This document shows positions 1-6,004 of a DNA stretch of 6,059 nucleotides, in pieces. The DNA comes from Lamprocystis purpurea. Its GTDB lineage: Bacteria > Pseudomonadota > Gammaproteobacteria > Chromatiales > Chromatiaceae. The stretch is from contig DYRB01000202.1 in assembly GCA_020718945.1 (NCBI GenBank), forward strand, positions 1 through 6,059, read 5' to 3'. Each line of letters opens with the position of its first letter. Positions within the stretch are counted from its first letter, which is position 1. Below the pieces are notes generated by a model that did not search any database, was not told the origin of the DNA, and worked only from the letters and a program-made list of their open reading frames with translations. The translations under genes and the position numbers were made by a program.

Positions 1-1468
1 TGCGCTCGATCGAGGGTGGGATTCCCAGAGCCTCGCGGTACTTGGCGACTGTCCGTCGCGCGACATTGATCCCCTGCTCGCCGAGAACGTCCGCCAGCTT
101 GTGATCGCTCAGCGGCTTACCGGGGGCCTCGGCGGCCACCAGTTTGCGCAGCAGGGCACGGATCGCCGTCGACGAACACTCGCCGCCAGAAGCCGTGTTG
201 ACGTGGCTGGAAAAGAAAAACTTGAACTCGAAGGTCCCACGGGGGGTGTGCATGTACTTCTGGGTGGTGACCCGGGACACGGTGGACTCGTGCAGTTCCA
301 GGGCATCGGCGATGTCGCGCAGGACCATCGGCTTCATCGCCTCTTCGCCGTACTCCAGAAAATCCCGTTGTAGCTCCACGATCTTGGTGGCAACCCTCAG
401 TACAGTGTCGTTGCGGCTGGTCAGGCTCTTGATGAACCAGCGTGCCTCCTGGAGATGGTCCTTCAGGCAGGCATTGTCGGCAGTATGGTCGGCGCGCCGG
501 ATGAGCTTGGCGTAATCGGCGTTCACCCTGAGTTTAGGCGTAGTTTCCGGATTCAGCTCGACATGCCAGGCGCCCTGCCGACGCGACACCAGCACATCCG
601 GGATGATGTACTCGGGCTGCATGTCGGCCACCGCCGACCCCGGACGGGGGTTCAGCGAGCGGATCAGACCCAGGGTGAGGGCGACTTCGCGCTGGGACAG
701 ATTGAGCCGCCGCCCCATGTCCTCCAGCTCGCCCTTGGACAGGCGCCGGAAATGGTGGGTGCACAGGGCGATGGCCGCGGCCCGCATGGGGGTATCCGCC
801 GGGAGCTGGCGCAGTTGCAGCAGCAGGCACTCCTGGAGGTCACGGGCCCCTACCCCGGGCGGGTCGAAGGACTGGATGCGGTGGATGACCGCCTGGACCT
901 CCTCGGGCCCGACCTGGTCGCTGCCGATGGTGGCCACCAGTTCCTCGATGTCGGCGATGAGGTAACCGTCGGGACTGATGGCATCGATGACCGCGGCGGC
1001 GATGGCCCGGTCGTCGTCGTCCAGGCGACTCAGGTTGAGCTGCCACTGGAGGTGGTCGTGGAGGGTGTGCGGGCTGCTCTGCTGGGCGAAGGGGTCATAG
1101 TCAGCGTTGTCGTCGCCGCCTTGGCCGGAACTGGGCAGGTAGCTGTCGAAGGTGTCGCCCCATTGGCTGTCCACCGGCAGCTCGTCGGGCATGCCCTGCT
1201 CCTCGCCCCGGACCTCCCGATCCTCGCGGGCCTCGGGCACCGGGACCGTCTGGTCCACCGGCTCGCGCCCGTCGCCCTCCGCGGCCAGGCCGGTGCCGTT
1301 GGTACGGTCGGCCTCCTCGGGCTCCTCGAGCATGAAGTTGGACTCGAGGGCGTCCTGGATTTCGCGTTGCAGGTCCAGCGTCGAGAGTTGCAGCAGCCGA
1401 ATGGCCTGCTGCAACTGGGGCGTCATGGTCAGGGATTGACCGAGACGGAGCTGGATGGTCTGTTTCAT
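1..1468 (-). CDS. rpoN: RNA polymerase sigma-54 factor RpoN (3' end cut by window edge)
   Basis: Alternative sigma factor that directs RNA polymerase to -24/-12 promoters and needs AAA+ enhancer-binding activators to open DNA. The reading frame is open for 489 codons from ATG at 1468 to the left edge. It begins MKQTIQLRLGQSLTMTPQLQ, the Gln/Leu-rich activator-responsive region I (about residues 1-50). An acidic, variable region II follows (about 50-130), then the core-binding domain. The helix-turn-helix is at about 384-403 (DIADALELHESTVSRVTTQK), and the RpoN box ARRTVAKYRE, which reads the -24 element, is at 470-479. Ten residues after the box are visible (ALGIPPSIER). E. coli RpoN is 477 aa and ends shortly after its box, so probably only a few codons are missing. 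A weak AGGG ribosome site lies at 1477-1480. The gene is downstream of lptB, its usual position in gammaproteobacteria. Identification is secure. Confidence 0.98.
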   Translation of the reverse strand, partial: MKQTIQLRLGQSLTMTPQLQQAIRLLQLSTLDLQREIQDALESNFMLEEPEEADRTNGTGLAAEGDGREPVDQTVPVPEAREDREVRGEEQGMPDELPVDSQWGDTFDSYLPSSGQGGDDNADYDPFAQQSSPHTLHDHLQWQLNLSRLDDDDRAIAAAVIDAISPDGYLIADIEELVATIGSDQVGPEEVQAVIHRIQSFDPPGVGARDLQECLLLQLRQLPADTPMRAAAIALCTHHFRRLSKGELEDMGRRLNLSQREVALTLGLIRSLNPRPGSAVADMQPEYIIPDVLVSRRQGAWHVELNPETTPKLRVNADYAKLIRRADHTADNACLKDHLQEARWFIKSLTSRNDTVLRVATKIVELQRDFLEYGEEAMKPMVLRDIADALELHESTVSRVTTQKYMHTPRGTFEFKFFFSSHVNTASGGECSSTAIRALLRKLVAAEAPGKPLSDHKLADVLGEQGINVARRTVAKYREALGIPPSIER

Positions 1469-1493
1469 GGGCGAAGCCCTGGGGAACCGGTAC

Positions 1494-1508
1494 GCAAGAT
1501 AAATGCCA
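1494..1508 (-). promoter_or_regulatory. Candidate sigma-54 (-24/-12) promoter in front of rpoN
   Basis: Read on the minus strand, 1508 to 1494 is TGGCATTTATCTTGC. This fits the sigma-54 consensus TGGCAC-N5-TTGC: the invariant GG (-24) and GC (-12) are separated by exactly 10 bases, and only the sixth base (T for C) departs from the core, although the base after TTGC is G instead of A/T. Transcription would start near 1482, about 14 bases before the rpoN ATG, leaving the AGGG at 1477-1480 inside the leader. The site lies in the 77-bp lptB-rpoN spacer, so it could give rpoN its own promoter besides read-through from lptB. I saw no enhancer (activator) site. A TAGAAT hexamer at 1521-1516 could be a sigma-70 -10 element but lacks a matching -35. 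Confidence 0.5.
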
Positions 1509-1545
1509 TGTCACGATTCTAGCGCATTTCCGGCCCTGCCCGGCA

Positions 1546-2271
1546 TCACAGGGTGAAGTGCTCGCCGAGGTAGACCGCACGCACCTCGGCGTTGTCCAGC
1601 AGTTCGGTGGGTGTCCCTTCGGCGATCACCCGGCCGTCGTTGATGATGTAGGCCCGGTCGCAGATGTCGAGGGTCTCGCGGACGTTGTGGTCGGTGATGA
1701 GGATGCCGATGTGCCGCTGGCGCAGGTGCGAGACGATGCTCTTGATGTCCCCCACGGCGATGGGATCGACCCCGGCGAAGGGCTCGTCCAGCAGCATGAC
1801 CTTGGGGTCGGTGGCCAGGGCCCGGGCGATCTCCAGGCGGCGCCGTTCGCCCCCGGACAGGCTCAGGGCCAGGGATTCGGCCACATGGGCAATCCCGAGG
1901 TCCTCGAGTAGATCCAGGCAACGGCGCTCCTGGGCGGGGCGGTCCAGGTCGCGGCGGGTCTCCAGGACGGCGAGCACGTTGTCCCGGGCGCTGAGCTTGC
2001 GGAACACCGACGGCTCCTGGGCCAGATAGCCCAAGCCCCGGCGGGCCCGGGCGTGCATGGGCAGGTAGGTGATGTCCTCCCCAGCCAACTGGATGGCCCC
2101 GGAGTCCGCGGCGATGAGCCCGACGATGAGGTAGAAGCAGGTGGTCTTGCCCGCCCCGTTGGGGCCGAGCAGCCCGACCACCTCGTCGGTGGCCACGCTC
2201 AGGCCCACGCCGTGCAGGACCTGACGGCGGCCGTAGCTCTTGGTCAGGTGCCGCGCCTGGAGGATGCTCAC
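1546..2271 (-). CDS. lptB: LPS export ABC transporter ATPase LptB
   Basis: Cytoplasmic ATPase of the LptB2FGC complex, which extracts LPS from the inner membrane and pushes it along the Lpt bridge. The 241-aa protein matches the usual family length and has all nucleotide-binding motifs: Walker A GPNGAGKTT (36-44), Q-loop Gln85 in YLAQEPSVF, signature LSGGE (138-142), Walker B VMLLDE with catalytic Glu163, D-loop after GVDP, and switch His195 in ITDHNVRET. The text around the Q-loop (GYLAQEPSVFRKLS) and the C-terminal region are typical of LptB rather than other ABC ATPases. The start is GTG at 2271, overlapping the lptA stop as GTGA, so translation is probably coupled to lptA. An AAGG on the minus strand about 8 bases upstream may be the ribosome site. 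The spacer to rpoN is 77 bp. Function is secure. Confidence 0.97.
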   Translation of the reverse strand: MSILQARHLTKSYGRRQVLHGVGLSVATDEVVGLLGPNGAGKTTCFYLIVGLIAADSGAIQLAGEDITYLPMHARARRGLGYLAQEPSVFRKLSARDNVLAVLETRRDLDRPAQERRCLDLLEDLGIAHVAESLALSLSGGERRRLEIARALATDPKVMLLDEPFAGVDPIAVGDIKSIVSHLRQRHIGILITDHNVRETLDICDRAYIINDGRVIAEGTPTELLDNAEVRAVYLGEHFTL

Positions 2272-2957
2272 GGCCTGGCCTTGGGGCTGCCTGGGCTGGC
2301 CGGGCTGGCGGCGGGGCTGGGCGGCGGCTTGGGCGCCCCGTTAGGCTTGGCAGCCCCGTTCGGCTTGGCAACGCCGTTAGGCTTGGCCGCGGTGCCGGGC
2401 TTGGCCTCCGGGCCTTTCTCGGGGGTGAAGGTGATCTTGACCCGCCCTGTCCCCTGGGCACTGGCCCCGGCCTTGACCTGGGAGCGGGCCCGGTCATAGA
2501 CGATGCGCTCGCTGGCGAAACGGTCGGTCGCCTGGGTCAGCTCGGCCTGGTCGATGAGGGTCAACTCATCCTTGTCGGCGTCGTATTCCATGCGTTGGGC
2601 ATGGCCCTTCACCTCGCCCTTCTCGCCCTCCACGTCCTGCCGGTAGCGCACCGGGTTGCCCAAGGCGACGATGAGCCGCGGTCGGCGGTCGGGCTTGTGT
2701 TTGACGGTCACATGATCGGCGAGGATGCGCATGCTGCCCTGGTCGATCTGGACATTGCCGATGTAGAGGCTGGTGTCCTGGACATCGTCGAGCTCGACGC
2801 TGTCGGCCTCGATGTAGACCGGCTGCTCCTGGTCGCCCTCCAGGGCCAGGACCTGGGCCCAGGGCCCGGCCGAGCACAGGCACAGGGCCAGAAGGACCCC
2901 CCGGCCCTGGGCGGGCCGGTCCTGGGGCTTGGGCTGGGCGAGCTGGGACATGGGCAT
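2268..2957 (-). CDS. lptA: LPS transport periplasmic protein LptA with extended repeat tail
   Basis: Periplasmic protein whose stacked beta-jellyroll (OstA/LptA domain) forms the bridge carrying LPS from LptC to LptD. From ATG 2957 it is 229 aa. A second ATG at 2951 (227 aa) is better placed behind the ribosome site and may be the true start. An N-terminal signal peptide is visible, with basic residues to Arg19 and a hydrophobic stretch at about 21-38 ending VLA before LEGD, a plausible signal peptidase I site. The domain spans about 45-178 and includes YIEADSVELDD and YIGNVQIDQGSMRILADHVTV, both family-like. E. coli LptA is 185 aa. The excess here is a tail after about residue 180 made of AKPNGA-type hexapeptides (185-208) and then Pro/Ala/Ser residues. 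The tail is probably disordered and its role is unknown. The gene lies 42 bp after lptC and overlaps lptB by 4 bases. Confidence 0.95.
   Translation of the reverse strand: MPMSQLAQPKPQDRPAQGRGVLLALCLCSAGPWAQVLALEGDQEQPVYIEADSVELDDVQDTSLYIGNVQIDQGSMRILADHVTVKHKPDRRPRLIVALGNPVRYRQDVEGEKGEVKGHAQRMEYDADKDELTLIDQAELTQATDRFASERIVYDRARSQVKAGASAQGTGRVKITFTPEKGPEAKPGTAAKPNGVAKPNGAAKPNGAPKPPPSPAASPASPGSPKARP
2334..2406 (-). repeat. Four 18-bp tandem repeats coding the LptA tail hexapeptides
   Basis: Four successive 18-bp units occupy about 2335-2352, 2353-2370, 2371-2388 and 2389-2406. The first three share the core CCGTTAGGCTTGG with one or two changes, and the fourth is more diverged. In the lptA frame they encode AKPGTA, AKPNGV, AKPNGA and AKPNGA (residues 185-208). 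The unit length is a multiple of three, so gain or loss of units keeps the frame. The flanking 2285-2333 is also low-complexity (GGGCTGG-rich) and encodes a Pro/Ser/Ala stretch. Confidence 0.85.
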
Positions 2958-2962
2958 CCTGT
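2957..2962 (-). promoter_or_regulatory. Ribosome binding site deciding the lptA start
   Basis: On the minus strand the sequence is ACAGGATGCCCATG. The AGG-containing site abuts the first ATG (2957), which is too close for normal initiation. It sits 5-6 bases before the second ATG (2951), a good spacing. This favours the 227-aa form of LptA; either start leaves the signal peptide intact. Confidence 0.5.
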
Positions 2963-2999
2963 GGGCGTAGCGGCCAGGCTGGGGTTCGGGAGGGCGTGA

Positions 3000-3572
3000 T
3001 TATTGCACGTCGAATCGCCCGCGGGCGCGCCCGAGGAAGCGCGCCCGCAGGGCCTTGTCGGCAAACCAGACCTGCATCCCGGTGGAGCGCAGCCAGTCCG
3101 CATCGCTGTCGATGGCCACCGGCCTGTCGGTCTCGGCATAGTCCTGACGGGGCAGGATCAGCATCTCACTGGTCTTGAGGTGGACGGGCCTGGCCTCGCC
3201 ACGGCCCTCGCGGTCGGCGCTCACCTGCCCGTGCAGCAGGACCCGGTCCCCGTCCCCCGAGACCCAGCCGGTCTCCGAGCGGATGTCCCAGGGGGGGCTG
3301 TCGGGTCGGTACAGGATCAGCTCCGGGAGATCGAGCTCGCTGCTGTCGTCATCGGCGAAGTGGCGCATCTCCCGGGCGCTGAGGCGGCGGGCGGGCTGCC
3401 CGGCGGGGTCCAGGACCATGGCGCTGAAGCGCTCCACGGTGTAATCGGGCTGCCGCTCCCGCTGGGCCGGCCGCGGCGGCTCGGGCCCTCGCCCGGATTG
3501 CTGCCACCAGGCCGCCCCGCCGACCAGGGCCAGGACCAGGGTCAGGATGCGTTGGCGGCCGGTGAAGGCCAT
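3000..3572 (-). CDS. lptC: LPS export system protein LptC
   Basis: Bitopic inner-membrane protein of the LptB2FGC transporter. Its periplasmic beta-jellyroll receives LPS and hands it to LptA. The 190-aa product matches the family length (191 in E. coli). A single N-terminal membrane anchor spans about residues 8-24 (RILTLVLALVGGAAWW), followed by a Pro/Arg-rich linker to about 42. The LptC domain starts at DYTVERFSAMVLDPAGQPARR and includes the family-like pieces LPELILY (82-88) and WDIRSETGWVSGDGDRVLLHG (95-115). Sequence conservation of LptC is generally weak, so the call also rests on the position between kdsC and lptA. The start ATG at 3572 comes directly before the anchor; no strong ribosome site is seen upstream. 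The gap to kdsC is 25 bp, so the two are almost certainly cotranscribed. Confidence 0.93.
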   Translation of the reverse strand: MAFTGRQRILTLVLALVGGAAWWQQSGRGPEPPRPAQRERQPDYTVERFSAMVLDPAGQPARRLSAREMRHFADDDSSELDLPELILYRPDSPPWDIRSETGWVSGDGDRVLLHGQVSADREGRGEARPVHLKTSEMLILPRQDYAETDRPVAIDSDADWLRSTGMQVWFADKALRARFLGRARGRFDVQ

Positions 3573-3597
3573 GGGGCGGCGGCCGTCCAGACGGGGC

Positions 3598-4134
3598 CTA
3601 GAGGTAGGACTGGAGCATGGGGTCCAGGGTGCCCTGGGCGGCCATGATCAGTTCGCAAACCTCACGCCCGGCCCCGCGCCCACCTGGGGCGCTGGTCTGC
3701 CAGTGGCAGTGGGCGGCTACCAGGGGGTGGGCGTCGGCCACGGCGATGGCCAGCCCCACCTGGCGCATGACCGGGAGGTCCACCACGTCGTCGCCTACAT
3801 AGGCCACCTGCGCATCGTCGATACCCAGGGTCTCCTTGATGTCGCGATAGGCCGGGCGCTTGTCCCGGTAGCCCTGGTAGACGTGGGCGACCCCCAGGCT
3901 CTCCATGCGGATACGCACCACCTCGGAGCGACGCCCGGTGATGATGGCCAGGATCACGCCGGTCTGGCGCAGCATCACCATGCCGTGCCCGTCGCGGGAG
4001 TTGAAGGCCTTGTATTCCTGTCCGTCGTCGCCCAGGAACAGGCTGCCGTCGGTCAGCACCCCGTCCACGTCGAAGACGACCAGACGGACCTGTTTGGCAC
4101 GTTCCAGGGCGTCGGTGTGGCTTTGATCCGGCAT
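3598..4134 (-). CDS. kdsC: 3-deoxy-D-manno-octulosonate 8-phosphate phosphatase KdsC
   Basis: Cytoplasmic HAD-superfamily phosphatase that hydrolyses Kdo 8-phosphate to Kdo and phosphate, the third step of the Kdo pathway for the LPS inner core. From ATG 4134 it is 178 aa, close to the family (188 in E. coli). HAD motif I is FDVDGVLTDG (21-30) with nucleophile Asp22 and acid/base Asp24. Motif II is Thr66 in IITGRRS, motif III Lys92 in GYRDKRPAY, and motif IV GDDVVDLPVM (114-123). The C-terminal GGRGAGREVCELI (151-163) is the characteristic KdsC tail. There is no cap domain, as expected for this tetrameric C0-type subgroup. The frame stays open upstream to an ATG at 4221, but that extension runs through the intergenic repeats and lacks family similarity, whereas 4134 has a CAGGAG site. 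Product and start are well supported. Confidence 0.96.
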   Translation of the reverse strand: MPDQSHTDALERAKQVRLVVFDVDGVLTDGSLFLGDDGQEYKAFNSRDGHGMVMLRQTGVILAIITGRRSEVVRIRMESLGVAHVYQGYRDKRPAYRDIKETLGIDDAQVAYVGDDVVDLPVMRQVGLAIAVADAHPLVAAHCHWQTSAPGGRGAGREVCELIMAAQGTLDPMLQSYL

Positions 4135-4144
4135 GGGCGTGGGA

Positions 4145-4150
4145 CTCCTG
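4145..4150 (-). promoter_or_regulatory. Shine-Dalgarno site of kdsC
   Basis: CAGGAG on the minus strand, 10 bases before the ATG at 4134. It is the clearest ribosome site in the operon and supports 4134 over the longer open frame that begins at 4221. Confidence 0.6.
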
Positions 4151-4174
4151 TTGAACCTGTGACGAGGGATTGTC

Positions 4175-4204
4175 CGCAAATGAACGCAAGTAAACGCAAA
4201 TGAA
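4175..4204 (-). repeat. Three 10-bp tandem repeats in the kdsD-kdsC spacer
   Basis: On the plus strand there are three adjoining units: CGCAAATGAA (4175-4184), CGCAAGTAAA (4185-4194) and CGCAAATGAA (4195-4204). The first and third are identical, and the middle one differs at two bases. The stretch is markedly richer in A/T than its surroundings and lies within the 113-bp spacer (4135-4247), the longest gap inside the operon. Strand orientation is arbitrary. It does not form a good -35/-10 pair: a GACAAT at the downstream end has only badly spaced upstream partners. The pattern resembles dispersed GC-genome spacer repeats that I recall from other proteobacteria, but I cannot search for copies here. 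Confidence 0.7.
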
Positions 4205-4247
4205 CAGGCGCGTGGCTTCACCAGCCGCAGCGTTCGATCATAGCCCG

Positions 4248-5282
4248 CTAGACCACCCCTGCGCGCAGCAGGTCGTGCATGTTGATAGCCCCGACCAGGC
4301 GGGCGTCCGCGTCCACCGCGAGCAGGGCATTGATCTTACGGCTCTCCATGACCTGCAGGGCGGCGGCGGCCAGGACCTCAGGGCGCGAGGTGACCGGGTT
4401 GGCGGTCATGACCTCGTCCACTGGGGTGGCGTGGATGTCCAGGTTCCGGTCCAGGGTGCGGCGCAGGTCACCGTCGGTGTAGATCCCGACCACATGCCCC
4501 TGGGGGTCCACCACCGCGGTCATGCCCAGGCCCTTGCGGGACATCTCCATGAGGGCCTCGCGCAGCAGGGTCCCCTGGAGTACCCGGGGGACCGCCTCAC
4601 CCTCATGCATGATGTCCCCCAGGTGCAGCAGCAGGCGCCGCCCCAGGGTCCCCGCCGGATGGGAGCGGGCGAAGTCCTCGGCGGTGAAGCCGCGGGTCTC
4701 CAGCAGGGCCACCGCCAGGGCATCGCCCATGGCCAGGGCCGCGGTGGTGCTGGCGGTGGGGGCCAGGCCCAATGGGCAGGCCTCCTGCTCCACGCTGACA
4801 TCGATGTGGACCTCGGCGGCCCGCGCCAGGGTCGAACCCGGGCGCCCGGTCAGGGCAATCAGCGGCACCCCGAGGCGCTTGAGTATGGGCAGTATGGTCA
4901 GGAGCTCGGCGGTCTCGCCGGAATTGGACAGGGCGAGTACCACGTCGCGGACGGTGATCATGCCCAGGTCCCCGTGGCTCGCCTCGCCCGGGTGGACGAA
5001 GAAGGCCGGGGTCCCGGTACTGGCCAGGGTGGCGGCCATCTTGCCGCCCACATGCCCGGACTTGCCCATCCCTAGGACCACGATGCGCCCCTGGCAGGCG
5101 AGCATGTAGCGGCAGGCGAGCACGAAGGCGTCGTCGATGCGCCCGGCCAGGGCGGACACCGCCGCCGCCTCGGTGCGAATCACCGCCTGGCCGAGCTGCT
5201 TGAGCTTGCGCTCGTCTTCCGGGGTCCAGGGGCGCTGGGCGGGGAGCCGGGTAGCCCCCCCTCGGTCATCGGGTGTCATCAT
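4248..5282 (-). CDS. kdsD: D-arabinose 5-phosphate isomerase KdsD
   Basis: Cytoplasmic aldo-keto isomerase converting D-ribulose 5-phosphate to D-arabinose 5-phosphate, the first committed step toward Kdo for LPS. From ATG 5282 it is 344 aa (E. coli 328). A second ATG follows immediately at 5279, and either could be used; only a weak GAG lies upstream. The SIS sugar-isomerase domain spans about 50-190, with GMGKSGHVGGKMAATLASTG (71-90), FFVHPGEASHGDLGM (94-108), SNSGETAE (119-126) and EACPLGLAPTASTT (167-180). Lys74, Glu126, Glu167 and His208 (SHPAGTLGR) align with the residues assigned to catalysis in E. coli KdsD. Two CBS domains follow (about 222-282 and 288-344), ending MHDLLRAGVV exactly as in the E. 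coli enzyme. The open frame extends upstream to 5636, but that part is unlike the family and overlaps the divergent gene. It is the first gene of the operon. Confidence 0.97.
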   Translation of the reverse strand: MMTPDDRGGATRLPAQRPWTPEDERKLKQLGQAVIRTEAAAVSALAGRIDDAFVLACRYMLACQGRIVVLGMGKSGHVGGKMAATLASTGTPAFFVHPGEASHGDLGMITVRDVVLALSNSGETAELLTILPILKRLGVPLIALTGRPGSTLARAAEVHIDVSVEQEACPLGLAPTASTTAALAMGDALAVALLETRGFTAEDFARSHPAGTLGRRLLLHLGDIMHEGEAVPRVLQGTLLREALMEMSRKGLGMTAVVDPQGHVVGIYTDGDLRRTLDRNLDIHATPVDEVMTANPVTSRPEVLAAAALQVMESRKINALLAVDADARLVGAINMHDLLRAGVV

Positions 5283-5482
5283 CGTCTCGCGCTGCCCGCT
5301 TCGGTGAGGGGCCAAGACCCAGAGCCCGGCCTCGCCCTTGGCGGTTATCATGGCGGCCGTCCGACCGAATCCGGCCAGACTCGGGCACTGGGCTCGGGCG
5401 GTCGCATCGGCCAGCGGCATTCTTCCAGAGGCATAGCGGCGACGCAACCGGGGCGGCCGGGCGCTGCGGTGGGGGTTGAACC
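5283..5482. other. Divergent intergenic region between kdsD and the DUF72-like gene
   Basis: This 200-bp spacer should hold the promoter(s) of the LPS operon on the minus strand and of the plus-strand gene. I found no convincing -35/-10 pair on either strand. TATCAT at 5346-5351 (plus) resembles a -10 but has no -35 at 17 bp, and its minus-strand counterpart reads CATGATAA with no clear partner. A six-base inverted repeat, GCCAAG (5311-5316) and CTTGGC (5337-5342), with a 20-base gap could be chance. An in-frame ATG for kdsD at 5351 would add 23 residues that are unlike the family. Confidence 0.5.
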
Positions 5483-6004
5483 ATGGGGATCGAGATAGCA
5501 GCCCTGGGCTGGGACCACCCGGATTGGCAGGGCAGCTTCTATCCGCCGGACCTGCCGGAGGACTGGCGCCTCGCCTACTTCGCCACCGCCTGCGACGCGG
5601 TCCTGGTGCCGCTGCCCCTCTGGCAGGGGACAGCACCCGAAGTGCTGGCCGGCTGGGCCGCGGAGGTCCCGCCGCGCTTCCGCTTCTATCTGGAGCTGCC
5701 CCCGGACGCTGGTGCTGCCGCGCTGAGCCAGGCCGACGCCCTGGGCGCGGCCCTGGCCGGCGGGGTCGTCATCGGACCCAACCCGGGCAACCCGGACTGG
5801 CCGGCCCGGGACCCCCAAGGTGCCCCCATCCTGGCCAGGCCCATCCCTGCCGGCCTCCTGGAGGACCCGCCGGAGGCCCTCGCCTGGCTCAGGGCCCTGA
5901 CCCTGGACGCCGGGTCCCGCCCGGCCCTGGCCGTGCTCGTCGAAGGGCCGGCGGAAGACCTGGCCCACTATGGCCAACTGGTGTCCCTGGCCGGTCTGGG
6001 CTGA
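5483..6004 (+). CDS. Short DUF72/YecE-like protein of unknown function
   Basis: A 173-aa protein. Its first 75 residues resemble the start of the DUF72 (YecE) family: GWDHPDWQGSFYPPDLPEDWRLAYFA parallels the family's GxSGW-x-YxxWxGxFYPxxL pattern, and PPRFRFYLELP (63-73) parallels its P-x-x-F-x-F-x-x-K-x-P element. Full DUF72 proteins run about 240-290 aa and are thought to form a TIM-like barrel. Here the protein is much shorter, the family's VE-(I/V)-N strand is replaced by AVLVPLP (39-45), and the second half has no recognisable motif. It may therefore be a reduced, diverged relative or only a partial match. No signal peptide or membrane segment is seen. ATG 5483 has a G-rich stretch (GGTGGGGG) upstream as a possible ribosome site. 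It is transcribed away from kdsD. Another frame (TTG 5476 to 6012) also stays open but is Arg/Gly/Pro-rich and unlike any family. Confidence 0.75.
   Translation: MGIEIAALGWDHPDWQGSFYPPDLPEDWRLAYFATACDAVLVPLPLWQGTAPEVLAGWAAEVPPRFRFYLELPPDAGAAALSQADALGAALAGGVVIGPNPGNPDWPARDPQGAPILARPIPAGLLEDPPEALAWLRALTLDAGSRPALAVLVEGPAEDLAHYGQLVSLAGLG

Noticed and set aside
455..1522. Long plus-strand open frame (355 codons) opposite rpoN
   Set aside because: It is antisense to a gene with full motif support, its translation is rich in Gly/Val/Leu/His/Gln with no domain, and long antisense frames are expected in such GC-rich DNA.
1511..2497. Minus-strand open frame of 328 codons overlapping lptB and the lptA tail
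   Set aside because: It is the +1/+2 shadow of lptB/lptA: extremely Pro/Arg/Gly-rich, with no recognisable domain, while the lptB frame has every ABC motif.
3547..4203. Plus-strand open frame opposite kdsC
   Set aside because: It is antisense to the well-supported kdsC and its composition is that of a shadow frame.
4140..4221. N-terminal extension of KdsC from ATG 4221
   Set aside because: It would run through the tandem repeats, has no similarity to KdsC proteins, and ATG 4134 has a good CAGGAG site.
4200..5075. Plus-strand open frame of 291 codons opposite kdsD
   Set aside because: It is antisense to kdsD, Gly/Gln/His-rich and without motifs, and starts in the intergenic repeats. GC-bias shadow.
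5311..5342. Inverted repeat GCCAAG / CTTGGC in the divergent spacer as an operator
   Set aside because: Only six bases per arm with a 20-base gap; expected by chance in a 200-bp GC-rich region.
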